From NCBI GenBank assembly GCA_017545095.1, contig JAFYCU010000249.1:1-16925 (forward strand): DNA of 16,925 bases. The letters are read 5' to 3'. Source of the stretch: Muribaculaceae bacterium (lineage in GTDB: Bacteria; Bacteroidota; Bacteroidia; Bacteroidales; Muribaculaceae). Both the position numbers and the translations under genes were made by a program. Each line of letters begins with the position of its first letter. Position 1 is the first letter of the stretch. The notes beneath the pieces are model-generated. The model saw nothing but the letters and a program-made list of their open reading frames with translations. It made no database searches and had not been told where the DNA came from. Shown in pieces: positions 1 through 6,656 of this stretch.

Positions 1-1
1 C

Positions 2-337
2 AAGGGCAAGAAGGGCAAGGAAGTGACCGTCTACCGCATCGGCAAGTTCACCTTCGACACCCAGCGACAGGTGCTCTTCACCGATGAGAAGACCGACAAC
101 CTCACTACCAAGGAGAGCGAGCTGCTCAGCCTGCTGTGCGCCCACATGAACGAGATTCTCGAGCGCAACTTCGCGCTGAAGACCATCTGGATCGACGACA
201 ACTACTTCAACGCACGCTCGATGGATGTCTACATCACCAAGCTGCGCAAGAAACTCAAAGACGATCCCGAGATCGAGATCATCAACATCCACGGCAAGGG
301 CTACAAGCTCATCGCCCCCGACCCCGAGGCCAAGTGA
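2..337 (+). CDS. rprY: Response regulator, C-terminal DNA-binding domain (RprY-like), 5' end missing
   Basis: The reading frame is open from base 2, so the gene starts before the window; the receiver domain is not visible. What remains is a lysine/glycine-rich linker (KGKKGKE) followed by about 100 residues of an OmpR/PhoB-type winged helix. Clear family motifs are the TTKESELLSLL helix, the LKTIW segment, the recognition-helix region NARSMDVYITKLRKKLK and the C-terminal wing IINIHGKGYKLI. This pattern closely matches RprY, the Bacteroides response regulator paired with the sensor kinase RprX, so it should bind promoter DNA after phosphorylation by a kinase outside the window. The stop codon at 335-337 faces the 3' end of ung 140 bp away. 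The family is secure; the RprY assignment is by remembered similarity and the receiver half cannot be checked. Confidence 0.85.
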   Translation, partial: KGKKGKEVTVYRIGKFTFDTQRQVLFTDEKTDNLTTKESELLSLLCAHMNEILERNFALKTIWIDDNYFNARSMDVYITKLRKKLKDDPEIEIINIHGKGYKLIAPDPEAK

Positions 338-477
338 CAATCTGGTCACGCTAATCTCGCTCGCGTGCGCGAGGTTCTGAAACCCAAACATTCCAAGGCT
401 TGCAAGTGAGTCTGTGCCAGGTGACCAACCGCATAGATTCCTTGCAGGCCTTGGATGCTCTTTCATTGCCCGCTCGC

Positions 478-1140
478 TCACCACACGATGGGCGGCAGGC
501 CGTGCTGGCTGAGGTAGGCGTTGGCCTGCGAGAAGTGGTGGTTGCCGAAGAAGCCCCGGTGGGCCGACAACGGCGAGGGGTGCGGCGAGGTGAGCACCAG
601 GTGGCGCTGACGGTCGATGAACGCGCCTTTCCTGATGGCGTAGCTGCCCCACAGGATGAACACGAGGTGGTCGCGTCGCTCGGCGAGTGCGCGCACGGCG
701 GCATCGGTAAACTGCTCCCAGCCGTGCCCCTGGTGCGAGCCGGCCTGGTGCGCCGCCACGGTAAGCGTGGCGTTGAGCAGCAGCACGCCCTGCCGCGCCC
801 AACGGCTCAGGTCGCCGCTGGCGGGGATGGGCGCCCCGGTGTCGTCGTGCACCTCCTTGAAGATGTTGAGCAGCGACGGCGGGAACGGCACACCATCGTT
901 CACGCTGAAGCAAAGGCCATTGGCCTGCCCGGGACCATGGTATGGGTCTTGCCCCAAGATGACAACTCGCACCGCATCGAAAGGCGTGGTGTCGAAGGCG
1001 GCGAAAATCTGCCGTCCGGGCGGGTACACCTGCCGCGTGCGGTATTCCGTGCGCACAAACTGTGTCAAGGCCACGAAATAGTCGGCCTCCCACTCCTGGC
1101 TCAAGGCCTGTTTCCAACTCGGTTCTATCTTTACGTCCAT
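478..1140 (-). CDS. ung: Uracil-DNA glycosylase, family 1
   Basis: A complete 220-residue protein of normal length for family 1 Ung. It excises uracil from DNA to start base-excision repair in the cytoplasm. The water-activating loop GQDPYHGPGQA is at residues 63-73, with the catalytic aspartate at D65. The LLLN segment with the uracil-contacting asparagine is N123. The DNA-intercalation loop HPSPLS is at 187-192 with the catalytic H187, followed by AHRGFFGN. All key residues are present. The ATG at 1138-1140 fits the usual family N-terminus. The gene is convergent with the response regulator and lies 266 bp downstream of the PIG-L gene on the same strand, with repeats and a hairpin in the gap, so it is probably transcribed separately. 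No clear TAnnTTTG box was found upstream. Confidence 0.97.
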   Translation of the reverse strand: MDVKIEPSWKQALSQEWEADYFVALTQFVRTEYRTRQVYPPGRQIFAAFDTTPFDAVRVVILGQDPYHGPGQANGLCFSVNDGVPFPPSLLNIFKEVHDDTGAPIPASGDLSRWARQGVLLLNATLTVAAHQAGSHQGHGWEQFTDAAVRALAERRDHLVFILWGSYAIRKGAFIDRQRHLVLTSPHPSPLSAHRGFFGNHHFSQANAYLSQHGLPPIVW

Positions 1141-1174
1141 GGGGTGATAAGCGTTTTTAGCTGCGAGCCTTTGT

Positions 1175-1311
1175 CAATGCACAATGCACAATTTTGCAAT
1201 GCGGCGAAAAAGTTCACAGGTTCATAGTTCACAGTTATCGCAATGCGGATCTCGCTTCTTGAATCTCGCATCTTTCTAGCGTTAGCTAGCTTGGTTCTTG
1301 GTTCTTGACTC
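1175..1311. repeat. Cluster of decayed short tandem repeats upstream of ung
   Basis: Several short-period repeats sit next to one another in this non-coding gap. CAATGCA is repeated 2.6 times at 1175-1192. GTTCACAG, GTTCATA and GTTCACAG run from 1212 to 1234. GCAATGCGG occurs at 1196-1204 and again at 1240-1248. ATCTCGC recurs with a 14-bp period at 1249 and 1263. TTGGTTC, TTGGTTC and TTGACTC run from 1291 to 1311. No protein frame is supported here. The GGTTCTT unit is the complement of the 7-bp repeat upstream of murF-alr at 6534-6568. Confidence 0.7.
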
Positions 1312-1318
1312 GGCCATC

Positions 1319-1338
1319 AGCCGCACCAGGGTGCGGCT
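1319..1338. other. Perfect 9-bp inverted repeat (hairpin or extragenic palindrome)
   Basis: AGCCGCACC at 1319-1327 and GGTGCGGCT at 1330-1338 are exact reverse complements separated by AG. It lies about 70 nt past the PIG-L stop and about 180 bp upstream of the ung start. No T tract follows it on either strand, so a standard intrinsic terminator is not shown. A second, weaker pair (CCTCCT at 1352-1357 with AGGAGG at 1373-1378) lies between it and the PIG-L stop. It may end or stabilise the PIG-L transcript, or be a copy of a dispersed palindromic element. Confidence 0.6.
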
Positions 1339-1406
1339 CTACATGTAAGCCCCTCCTTCAGGATGGGTTTAGAGGAGGCTCCACGGGGTTGGTGAGGCCA
1401 TCCGTC

Positions 1407-2168
1407 TCACACTAGCAGACCTGGCAGGGCACCGTCGTGCTGCATGAATGCCTCGCCGCGCTGACAACGGCCCTGTATGCCGCGGAACAGTTCCATGGGC
1501 GTGTGCCAGCCGTCGAAGATGGGTTCCAGGTTCTGACTCTCGTGGCACAGGCAGGCGCGGCGCTTGAGGTCGCTTACCGCAGTGATGTCGACGATGTGCG
1601 TGGGCGAGAACATCTGCGTTTGCTCGCCGCTCATCACCTCGAAGTAGAACAGCCGGAACCGCCGGCCGAGCCGCCTCCAGGCATCGAGCACCAGCATGCC
1701 GCACACGGCGTGGTCGCGGTGTGCGTCGATGGGCCAGTGGGTGAGCACGGCCACGGGGTTCTCGCGCTCAATCAGTTCGCGCATCTCGGCGTATCGCTGG
1801 CGGTTCACCTCGGTGTTGCCGTCGATCTGGCTCATGAAGATGTGTCGTGCGCCAGTGATGCGGCAGGCTGCCTCGCACTCGCGCACGCGTATGGCGGCCG
1901 CCTCGTCATGGCTCTTACCGGCGATGCCCGCCTCGCCACGCGTGAGGTACACGCACACCACCTCGTAGCCCGCCTGGTGCAGCAGCAGCATCGTGCCGCC
2001 GCACCCCGTCTCGGGATCGTCGGGGTGGGCACCAATCACCAGCACCCTGCGGGCTGGCGATGGTTGGTTGCCGTCATCCGACAATCCTTGCGCCACGGCA
2101 GGCAGTCCCAGCACAGCCGTGGCGGCCACGGCACTGCCCGACAGGCGCAGCATCTCGCGTCGGTTCAT
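1407..2168 (-). CDS. Exported PIG-L/LmbE-family deacetylase
   Basis: A complete 253-residue protein. PIG-L family enzymes are zinc-dependent hydrolases that remove N-acetyl groups from sugars such as N-acetylglucosamine conjugates. The metal-site motif AHPDD is at residues 47-51, in the AHPDDPE variant followed by GCGGT, and the second metal motif HRDH is at 150-153. The N-terminus MNRREMLRLSGSAVAATAVLG has twin arginines followed by a hydrophobic stretch ending near AVAQG. This looks like a Tat-type signal peptide, so the enzyme is likely exported to the periplasm; there is no lipobox cysteine. It lies 10 bp downstream of the small winged-helix gene on the same strand, suggesting co-transcription. 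The substrate cannot be told from sequence, and no bacillithiol or mycothiol genes are nearby. Confidence 0.92.
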   Translation of the reverse strand: MNRREMLRLSGSAVAATAVLGLPAVAQGLSDDGNQPSPARRVLVIGAHPDDPETGCGGTMLLLHQAGYEVVCVYLTRGEAGIAGKSHDEAAAIRVRECEAACRITGARHIFMSQIDGNTEVNRQRYAEMRELIERENPVAVLTHWPIDAHRDHAVCGMLVLDAWRRLGRRFRLFYFEVMSGEQTQMFSPTHIVDITAVSDLKRRACLCHESQNLEPIFDGWHTPMELFRGIQGRCQRGEAFMQHDGALPGLLV

Positions 2169-2178
2169 GGCTTCAATG

Positions 2179-2349
2179 TCAAGCCGGGGTCCATTTGCAC
2201 CGCACGGGCGATGTGATGGCTCCCTCTTTCTTCAGCTCGGCAAATGCCTTGTCCACCTCCTTGCGGTCGGCGTTAAGCATTTTCGTCACCTCGCCGGCAC
2301 TTACCGGCTTGCCAGCTTCGCGCATGGCTTGCAATACTTTCTCTTTCAT
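2179..2349 (-). CDS. Small winged-helix-like DNA-binding protein, 56 residues
   Basis: The minus-strand ATG at 2347-2349 opens a 56-codon frame ending at 2179-2181. It begins MKEKVLQAMREAGKPVSAGE and ends with SPVRCKWTPA. The arrangement of helix, GKPVSAGEV turn, second helix around NADRKEVDKAFAELKK and strand EGAITSP is that of a minimal winged helix-turn-helix. Short MarR-like proteins of this kind, ending in a conserved SPxRCxW/Y segment, occur in Bacteroidetes and methanogens as I recall them. It is highly charged with no signal peptide, so it is cytosolic. The stop is 10 bp from the PIG-L start, so the two genes probably share a message. The 62-bp gap upstream shows no clear promoter box. 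It may regulate its own operon; that is inference. Confidence 0.8.
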   Translation of the reverse strand: MKEKVLQAMREAGKPVSAGEVTKMLNADRKEVDKAFAELKKEGAITSPVRCKWTPA

Positions 2350-2411
2350 GATGATGGGTATTTATTGTTGCTGTAAATCATTGACATGGGAAAAACACCA
2401 CTCTCGTGAGT

Positions 2412-3980
2412 TCAATCCTGCAAAAGCCAGTCATCGATGGTGCGCGTGTCGGGGCTGATGTTGATGGCCATCAGTCGCACGGGGCGTCCGTCGTGTCGAT
2501 ACTTGGCGGCGTAGTCCTTGCGCCGGAGCTGCTCCATGGCCTCGGCGGCGGTGTGGCCGAGCTTGAGCTCGATCACATAAATCTCGCGCGGCATGCGCAG
2601 CACGATGTCGATGCGTCCGTCGCTGGTTCGGTCCTCGGCGCTCACGTCGGCACTCACGTCGGCACCCTGGGCCACAAGCATAGTGTAGAGCAATGCCTGG
2701 TAGTGCTTTTCGGTGGGCGCGGAGATGTCGTAGGGGATGGAGCGGTAGAAGTCGGTGAGCACCGGCATGAACGCCGCCATGTCGCCGGCGGCTTTCAGGT
2801 CGAGGTAGGCTCGGCGCAGATAGTTGCGCTCGGTGCTTAGGGGCAGCAGGTACCGAACCAACCCCTTGCTCAGCCCCCGGCGCATCTCCTGATTGGGAAT
2901 GCCCAGCGTGAAGACCTCATCCTCGGGTTCATAGTCCTTGATGGTGAGGTAGCCGCCTTGGTAGAGCAGCGGTATCAGGTCCACCAGGTTGTCGGTGGGG
3001 GTGTCAAAGCTGTCGCGCTCGGTCATCACGCGTTCCATGTCGGGAAGATCCATGCTGTGCTGCCGCAGCAACTCAATCAGCCAGCTCGACATGCCGCTCT
3101 CGAACCAGTAGGAATCCAGTTTCTTGTACTGGAACACTTTCACCAGACTGAAGGGATTGTAGATGTCAGCCAACATATCCTCGCTGAAGTGGTATCCGTC
3201 GTAGTTGCGTCGCAAGGTGTCGAGCATCTGCTCGGGCGTGCAGTGGTGGTACTCGGCCAGGGCCTCCACGCCGGGGCGCATCTGCGTGGCGATCTCCTCG
3301 GCGGTGATGCCGCACAGGGTCTCGTATTCGGGCGACATGCTGATGTTCATCAGGTTGTTCAGCTCGCTGAAGATGCTGAGTTGGGCGAACTTGGTGATTC
3401 CTGTGAGCAGGACGAAGCGCAGCCGCGCGGCCTGTGCCTTGAGCGGGCTGTAGACATCGCGCATGATGTTGCGCACCTCCTGCATGCGTGCCATGTCGGT
3501 GAGGCTGTCGAGCATCGGTGCGTCGTATTCGTCCACGAGCACCACCACCGGGCATTGCGTCTTGTTATATGCGGCGATGATGAGGTTGGTCAGGCGGGTG
3601 CCATAGCTGTCGTCGGCATTGGGCTGCACGCCGTACTCCTCCTCGTAGTATCGGAACATGTTGCGCAGCATCGAGTGCAGGTTGGCCAGGTCGCTGTATT
3701 TCCCGCTGCTCATGTCGAGCCGCAGCACGGGGTGCGGTGTCCAGTCGCGCTCAAGCTGCTCGACGGCCAGTCCCTGGAACAGCTCGCGTCGGCCCTGGAA
3801 GTAGGCCTCGAGCGTCGACAGCAGCAGCGACTTGCCGAACCGTCGAGGCCGGCTCAGGAAGTAGTACTTGCCGCGTGTGGCGAGACGATATATAAGTGCC
3901 GTCTTGTCGGCATAGAACATGCCCGCTTTGCGTAGGTTGGGGAAGTCTTGTTCCCCCACGGGATATATCAATTCGTCCAT
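2412..3980 (-). CDS. AAA-ATPase-like protein with C-terminal PD-(D/E)XK nuclease-type domain (DUF1703 family)
   Basis: A complete 522-residue protein of a family found in many copies in Bacteroidales genomes and of unknown role. The N-terminus IYPVGEQDFPNLRKAGMFYADKT is the usual family opening. The Walker A region RPRRFGKS is at residues 44-51 and the Walker B VVVLVDEYD at 145-153, with a conserved TGITKFAQLSIFSELNNL segment after it. The C-terminus has a PD-(D/E)XK-type core: GRID with D458, then IYVIELKL with E471 and K473. ATP binding and a nuclease fold are therefore supported, but catalysis and target are unknown. A 12-bp tandem duplication lies just before the GRID strand. The start is 33 bp past the murF-alr stop, so read-through from that gene is possible. 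Copies of this family vary between strains, so acquisition by transfer is possible but not shown here. Confidence 0.9.
   Translation of the reverse strand: MDELIYPVGEQDFPNLRKAGMFYADKTALIYRLATRGKYYFLSRPRRFGKSLLLSTLEAYFQGRRELFQGLAVEQLERDWTPHPVLRLDMSSGKYSDLANLHSMLRNMFRYYEEEYGVQPNADDSYGTRLTNLIIAAYNKTQCPVVVLVDEYDAPMLDSLTDMARMQEVRNIMRDVYSPLKAQAARLRFVLLTGITKFAQLSIFSELNNLMNISMSPEYETLCGITAEEIATQMRPGVEALAEYHHCTPEQMLDTLRRNYDGYHFSEDMLADIYNPFSLVKVFQYKKLDSYWFESGMSSWLIELLRQHSMDLPDMERVMTERDSFDTPTDNLVDLIPLLYQGGYLTIKDYEPEDEVFTLGIPNQEMRRGLSKGLVRYLLPLSTERNYLRRAYLDLKAAGDMAAFMPVLTDFYRSIPYDISAPTEKHYQALLYTMLVAQGADVSADVSAEDRTSDGRIDIVLRMPREIYVIELKLGHTAAEAMEQLRRKDYAAKYRHDGRPVRLMAINISPDTRTIDDWLLQD
2641..2664. repeat. 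Exact 12-bp tandem duplication inside the AAA/PD-(D/E)XK gene
   Basis: CTCACGTCGGCA occurs twice in direct succession (2641-2652 and 2653-2664). On the coding strand it adds four residues in frame, giving ADVSADVSAED just before the nuclease-core strand. The reading frame stays intact. Confidence 0.85.
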
Positions 3981-4013
3981 AATAATGTATGTAATTGCTT
4001 TTGCTATAATGAG

Positions 4014-6503
4014 TTATTCTCTATAGTACACGCGTTTCACTCGTGGTGAGATGCTCGTGAGGATTTCATAGGGGATTGTGCCGCGCACTTCGGCAAGCTG
4101 CTCAATGGAGATGTGTTCGCCAAAAATCTCAACGGTGTCGCCCACCTGACAGTTGGCCTCGGTCACATCCACCATCAGTGCGTCCATGCACACGTTGCCC
4201 ACCGTGGGGCATTGTTTGCCACCGACCCACACACTGGTGTTGCCTTTGCCGAAGTGACGGTCCATGCCGTCGGCATATCCGATGCTCACGGTGGCGATGC
4301 GGGAGTCGCGGGTGAGCACACCTTTGCGCCCATAACCCACGGTGGTGCCTGCTGGCCATTGCTGGATGGCGATGATCACAGCGTGGAGCGAGGCCACCGG
4401 CTGCAGTGTGGCCTCGGCGTCGCCGGGCACCGTTCGGATGCCATACATGCCGATGCCAATGCGCACCATATCGAACTGGTATTCGGGGAAACGGACTATG
4501 CCGCTGGTGTTGAGGATGTGCCGCAAGATGTGGTGCTGGAATGCTTCTTGCAGCAGGGTGGCGCACTGACCGAAGTAGTGACACTGCTGGCGGGTGTAGT
4601 CGTCTTGCTCTGCTTCCTCGGCCACGCACAGGTGGGAGAACACCGACACCGGGTGCAGCACGTCTTGACTATGCAGCAGGTCGATGAGTGCAGGCAGTTG
4701 CTCGTGGGTGAACCCCAATCGATGCATACCCGAGTCGATTTTCACATGCACCGGGAAATTGCGCACGCCGCAACGGCGACCCTCCTGAACGAGTTCACGG
4801 CATTCCTCCAAACTATAGACTTCAGGTTCCAATCGGTGCACAAACATGGCCTTGTAGTTCACCACGCTGGGGTTGAGCACGATGATGGGCATGAGAATGC
4901 CTGCGCGTCGCAGTTCCACCCCCTCGTCCTGCACGGCCACGGCCAGGTAGTCGGCACCGCGATCTTGGAGGGTTTTGGCAATCTCGTAACTGCCGGTACC
5001 ATAGCCGCTGGCTTTGACCATGGCCACGGTCTTGGTGGTGGAGCGCACGAGCGACTTGAAGAATCTGAAATTATGTGCCAGCGCATTCAGGTTCACCTCC
5101 ATCACCGTTTGATGCCGTTTAGCCTCGAGCAGGTCCACCACTTGGTCGAACCCCGAATCGGGCGACCCTTTCACCAGAATGGTTTCGTGGTCGAAGTCGC
5201 CCTGTGCCATGGCGGCAAGCAGGTCGTCGGTGGTGGCAAAGAAGCGGCAGCTGGGTAGGGAGTCGAAATAGTGGGCATATTGGCACAAATCCTGTCCCAC
5301 GCCCAGCAAACGGTGCACCCCCTTGCCGCGTAGCAGCTCGCTCACGCGTATGTACAGCTCATCGCCGCTGTAGGCGTCGGGCTTGAGGTCGCTGAGCACC
5401 ACGGTGTTGTTGCGGCTGCCGGCACGGCGCATCATGAAGTTGAGGGCTGGGGTGAGTGAGGCATAATCGCTGTTGTAGCCGTCCACAATCACGGTGCATT
5501 CATTCACACCCTCAATCACATTGATGCGAGTGCCCACGGGTGTGAGCAGTTTCATGCGTGCTGCGATGCAGGCCGGGTGCAAGTTGAGCAAAAGCATCAC
5601 TGCCAGGCATATGATGGCATTTTCCACATCGCGGTCAGTGTCGAAAGGCACGGTGGCTTGGTGCACCACGCCGTGGTAGGAGTAGCTGATGGTGGTGACC
5701 TTGTCGGTGCGTTTTGTTTCAAGGATTTGCAGTGCAGCCTTTCGTCCGCGAGTGCTCCACGAAGTTTCCTGCGCCACATCCACTTCGAGCAGCGGTGCGA
5801 TGGTGGTGGTCACCAGTGGGTCGTCGGCACTATACACGATTTGCTCGCAGCTGTTGAGGATTTTGGCTTTCTCTTGGGCCTTCTCGGTCATTGAGGCAAA
5901 ACCCTCGTCGTGCTCAGTGCCTATGTTGGTGATTACGCCAATGGTGGGGCGTATCATGGCCTGCAACCGTTCCATTTCGCCTGTGGTGGAGATGCCCGCT
6001 TCGATGATGGCCAGCGTGGTGTGCTCGTCCAGGTCCCACAGCGACAGGGGCACTCCGATTTGCGAGTTGTAGCTGCGCGGCGAACGCACAATGTGGTAGT
6101 CGTCTTTGAGCAACTGGTAAAGCCATTCTTTCACAGTGGTTTTGCCTCGACTTCCCGTGATGCCTATCACAGGAATATTGAAGCGCCGTCGGTGGTAGGT
6201 GGCCAGGGTCTGCAGTGCGTCGAGCGTGTTGTCAACAAGCAGAAAGTTGGCCATGTCGGTTAAACCCGTGGGAATCTCGGCCATGGAGTCGACCACAAAG
6301 TTGCGTACGCCTTGTTCATAGAGGTCGGCCACGTAGTGGTGCCCATCGTCGTTGCTTGTGCGCAAGGCAAAAAACAACGTCTCGGGAGCATACGTAAGCG
6401 ACCGTGAGTCGGTGAGCAGCTGGCTCACCACGGCTTCGGTGTCGCAAAGCTGCATCTCATCGATGTTCAGCACTTCGGCTATCTCGGTGATGGAATATTT
6501 CAT
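4014..6503 (-). CDS. murF-alr: Bifunctional MurF ligase / alanine racemase fusion
   Basis: A single 829-residue frame joins two peptidoglycan-precursor enzymes, a fusion typical of Bacteroidetes. The MurF part (about residues 1-460) adds D-Ala-D-Ala to UDP-MurNAc-tripeptide: ATP loop GITGSRGKTT at 114-123, the ligase segment IIEAGISTTGEME around 167-178 and TNIGTEHDEGF around 192-202. The alanine racemase part (about 467-829) supplies D-alanine: PLP lysine K497 in MVKASGYGTG, the metal-free barrel core IDSGMHRLGF at 589-598 and the catalytic tyrosine Y743 in IGYADG. Both halves look intact. I chose the ATG at 6501-6503 (MKYSITEIAEVLN), the normal MurF start; an in-frame ATG 45 bp upstream would add 15 unrelated residues. 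It lies downstream of the GSCFA gene, a neighbour seen in other Bacteroidales, across a repeat-filled 153-bp gap. Confidence 0.97.
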   Translation of the reverse strand: MKYSITEIAEVLNIDEMQLCDTEAVVSQLLTDSRSLTYAPETLFFALRTSNDDGHHYVADLYEQGVRNFVVDSMAEIPTGLTDMANFLLVDNTLDALQTLATYHRRRFNIPVIGITGSRGKTTVKEWLYQLLKDDYHIVRSPRSYNSQIGVPLSLWDLDEHTTLAIIEAGISTTGEMERLQAMIRPTIGVITNIGTEHDEGFASMTEKAQEKAKILNSCEQIVYSADDPLVTTTIAPLLEVDVAQETSWSTRGRKAALQILETKRTDKVTTISYSYHGVVHQATVPFDTDRDVENAIICLAVMLLLNLHPACIAARMKLLTPVGTRINVIEGVNECTVIVDGYNSDYASLTPALNFMMRRAGSRNNTVVLSDLKPDAYSGDELYIRVSELLRGKGVHRLLGVGQDLCQYAHYFDSLPSCRFFATTDDLLAAMAQGDFDHETILVKGSPDSGFDQVVDLLEAKRHQTVMEVNLNALAHNFRFFKSLVRSTTKTVAMVKASGYGTGSYEIAKTLQDRGADYLAVAVQDEGVELRRAGILMPIIVLNPSVVNYKAMFVHRLEPEVYSLEECRELVQEGRRCGVRNFPVHVKIDSGMHRLGFTHEQLPALIDLLHSQDVLHPVSVFSHLCVAEEAEQDDYTRQQCHYFGQCATLLQEAFQHHILRHILNTSGIVRFPEYQFDMVRIGIGMYGIRTVPGDAEATLQPVASLHAVIIAIQQWPAGTTVGYGRKGVLTRDSRIATVSIGYADGMDRHFGKGNTSVWVGGKQCPTVGNVCMDALMVDVTEANCQVGDTVEIFGEHISIEQLAEVRGTIPYEILTSISPRVKRVYYRE

Positions 6504-6533
6504 ATCGGTAGGGGGGTGATAATTCGCTTGAAA

Positions 6534-6568
6534 AGAACCGAGAACCAAGAACCGAGAACCAAGAACCG
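6534..6568. repeat. Five 7-bp tandem units (AGAACCG/AGAACCA alternating)
   Basis: AGAACCG, AGAACCA, AGAACCG, AGAACCA and AGAACCG follow one another without a gap, so the last base alternates G and A and makes a 14-bp higher-order period. The array lies 31 bp upstream of the murF-alr start codon, inside the likely 5' untranslated region. The complement of the unit (GGTTCTY) recurs at 1291-1304. Confidence 0.85.
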
Positions 6569-6578
6569 CATTGCGCCG

Positions 6579-6656
6579 CTTGTTTACTCGTTTATACTTG
6601 TTTGCTCGTTTACTTGTTTGCTCGTTTACTGGTTTACTTGTTTAATAGTTTACTCG
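6579..6656. repeat. Degenerate 8-bp tandem array (consensus CTYGTTTR), about nine copies
   Basis: Units such as CTTGTTTA, CTCGTTTA, CTTGTTTG and CTGGTTTA follow one another from 6579 to just before the GSCFA stop codon at 6657-6659, with one 2-bp insertion at 6595-6596 and one divergent unit (ATAGTTTA). Together with the adjacent 7-bp array it occupies most of the 153-bp GSCFA-murF gap. There are no spacers, so it is not a CRISPR. Confidence 0.85.

Noticed and set aside
356..373. Possible terminator between the response regulator gene and ung (CTCGCG and CGCGAG around TG)
   Set aside because: The stem is only 6 bp with a 2-base loop and no T tract on either strand, so it is too weak to call.
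1189..1197. TAnnTTTG-like box (CAATTTTG) on the plus strand upstream of ung
   Set aside because: It points away from ung and no plus-strand gene follows, and it overlaps the tandem repeats.
400..1227. A 275-codon plus-strand frame across the ung region
   Set aside because: It is the antisense of ung, whose catalytic motifs are all intact; no protein motif is seen in the plus frame.
4113..5258. A 381-codon plus-strand frame opposite the alanine racemase half
   Set aside because: His/Gly/Val-rich shadow without motifs; the minus strand encodes both active sites.
6504..6548. N-terminal extension of MurF-Alr by 15 residues from ATG at 6548
   Set aside because: The extra residues come from the repeat-rich leader and do not resemble MurF; MKYSITEIAEVLN is the normal start.
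6534..6656. Possible CRISPR array
   Set aside because: Units are only 7-8 bp, directly abutting and degenerate, with no spacers and no cas genes.
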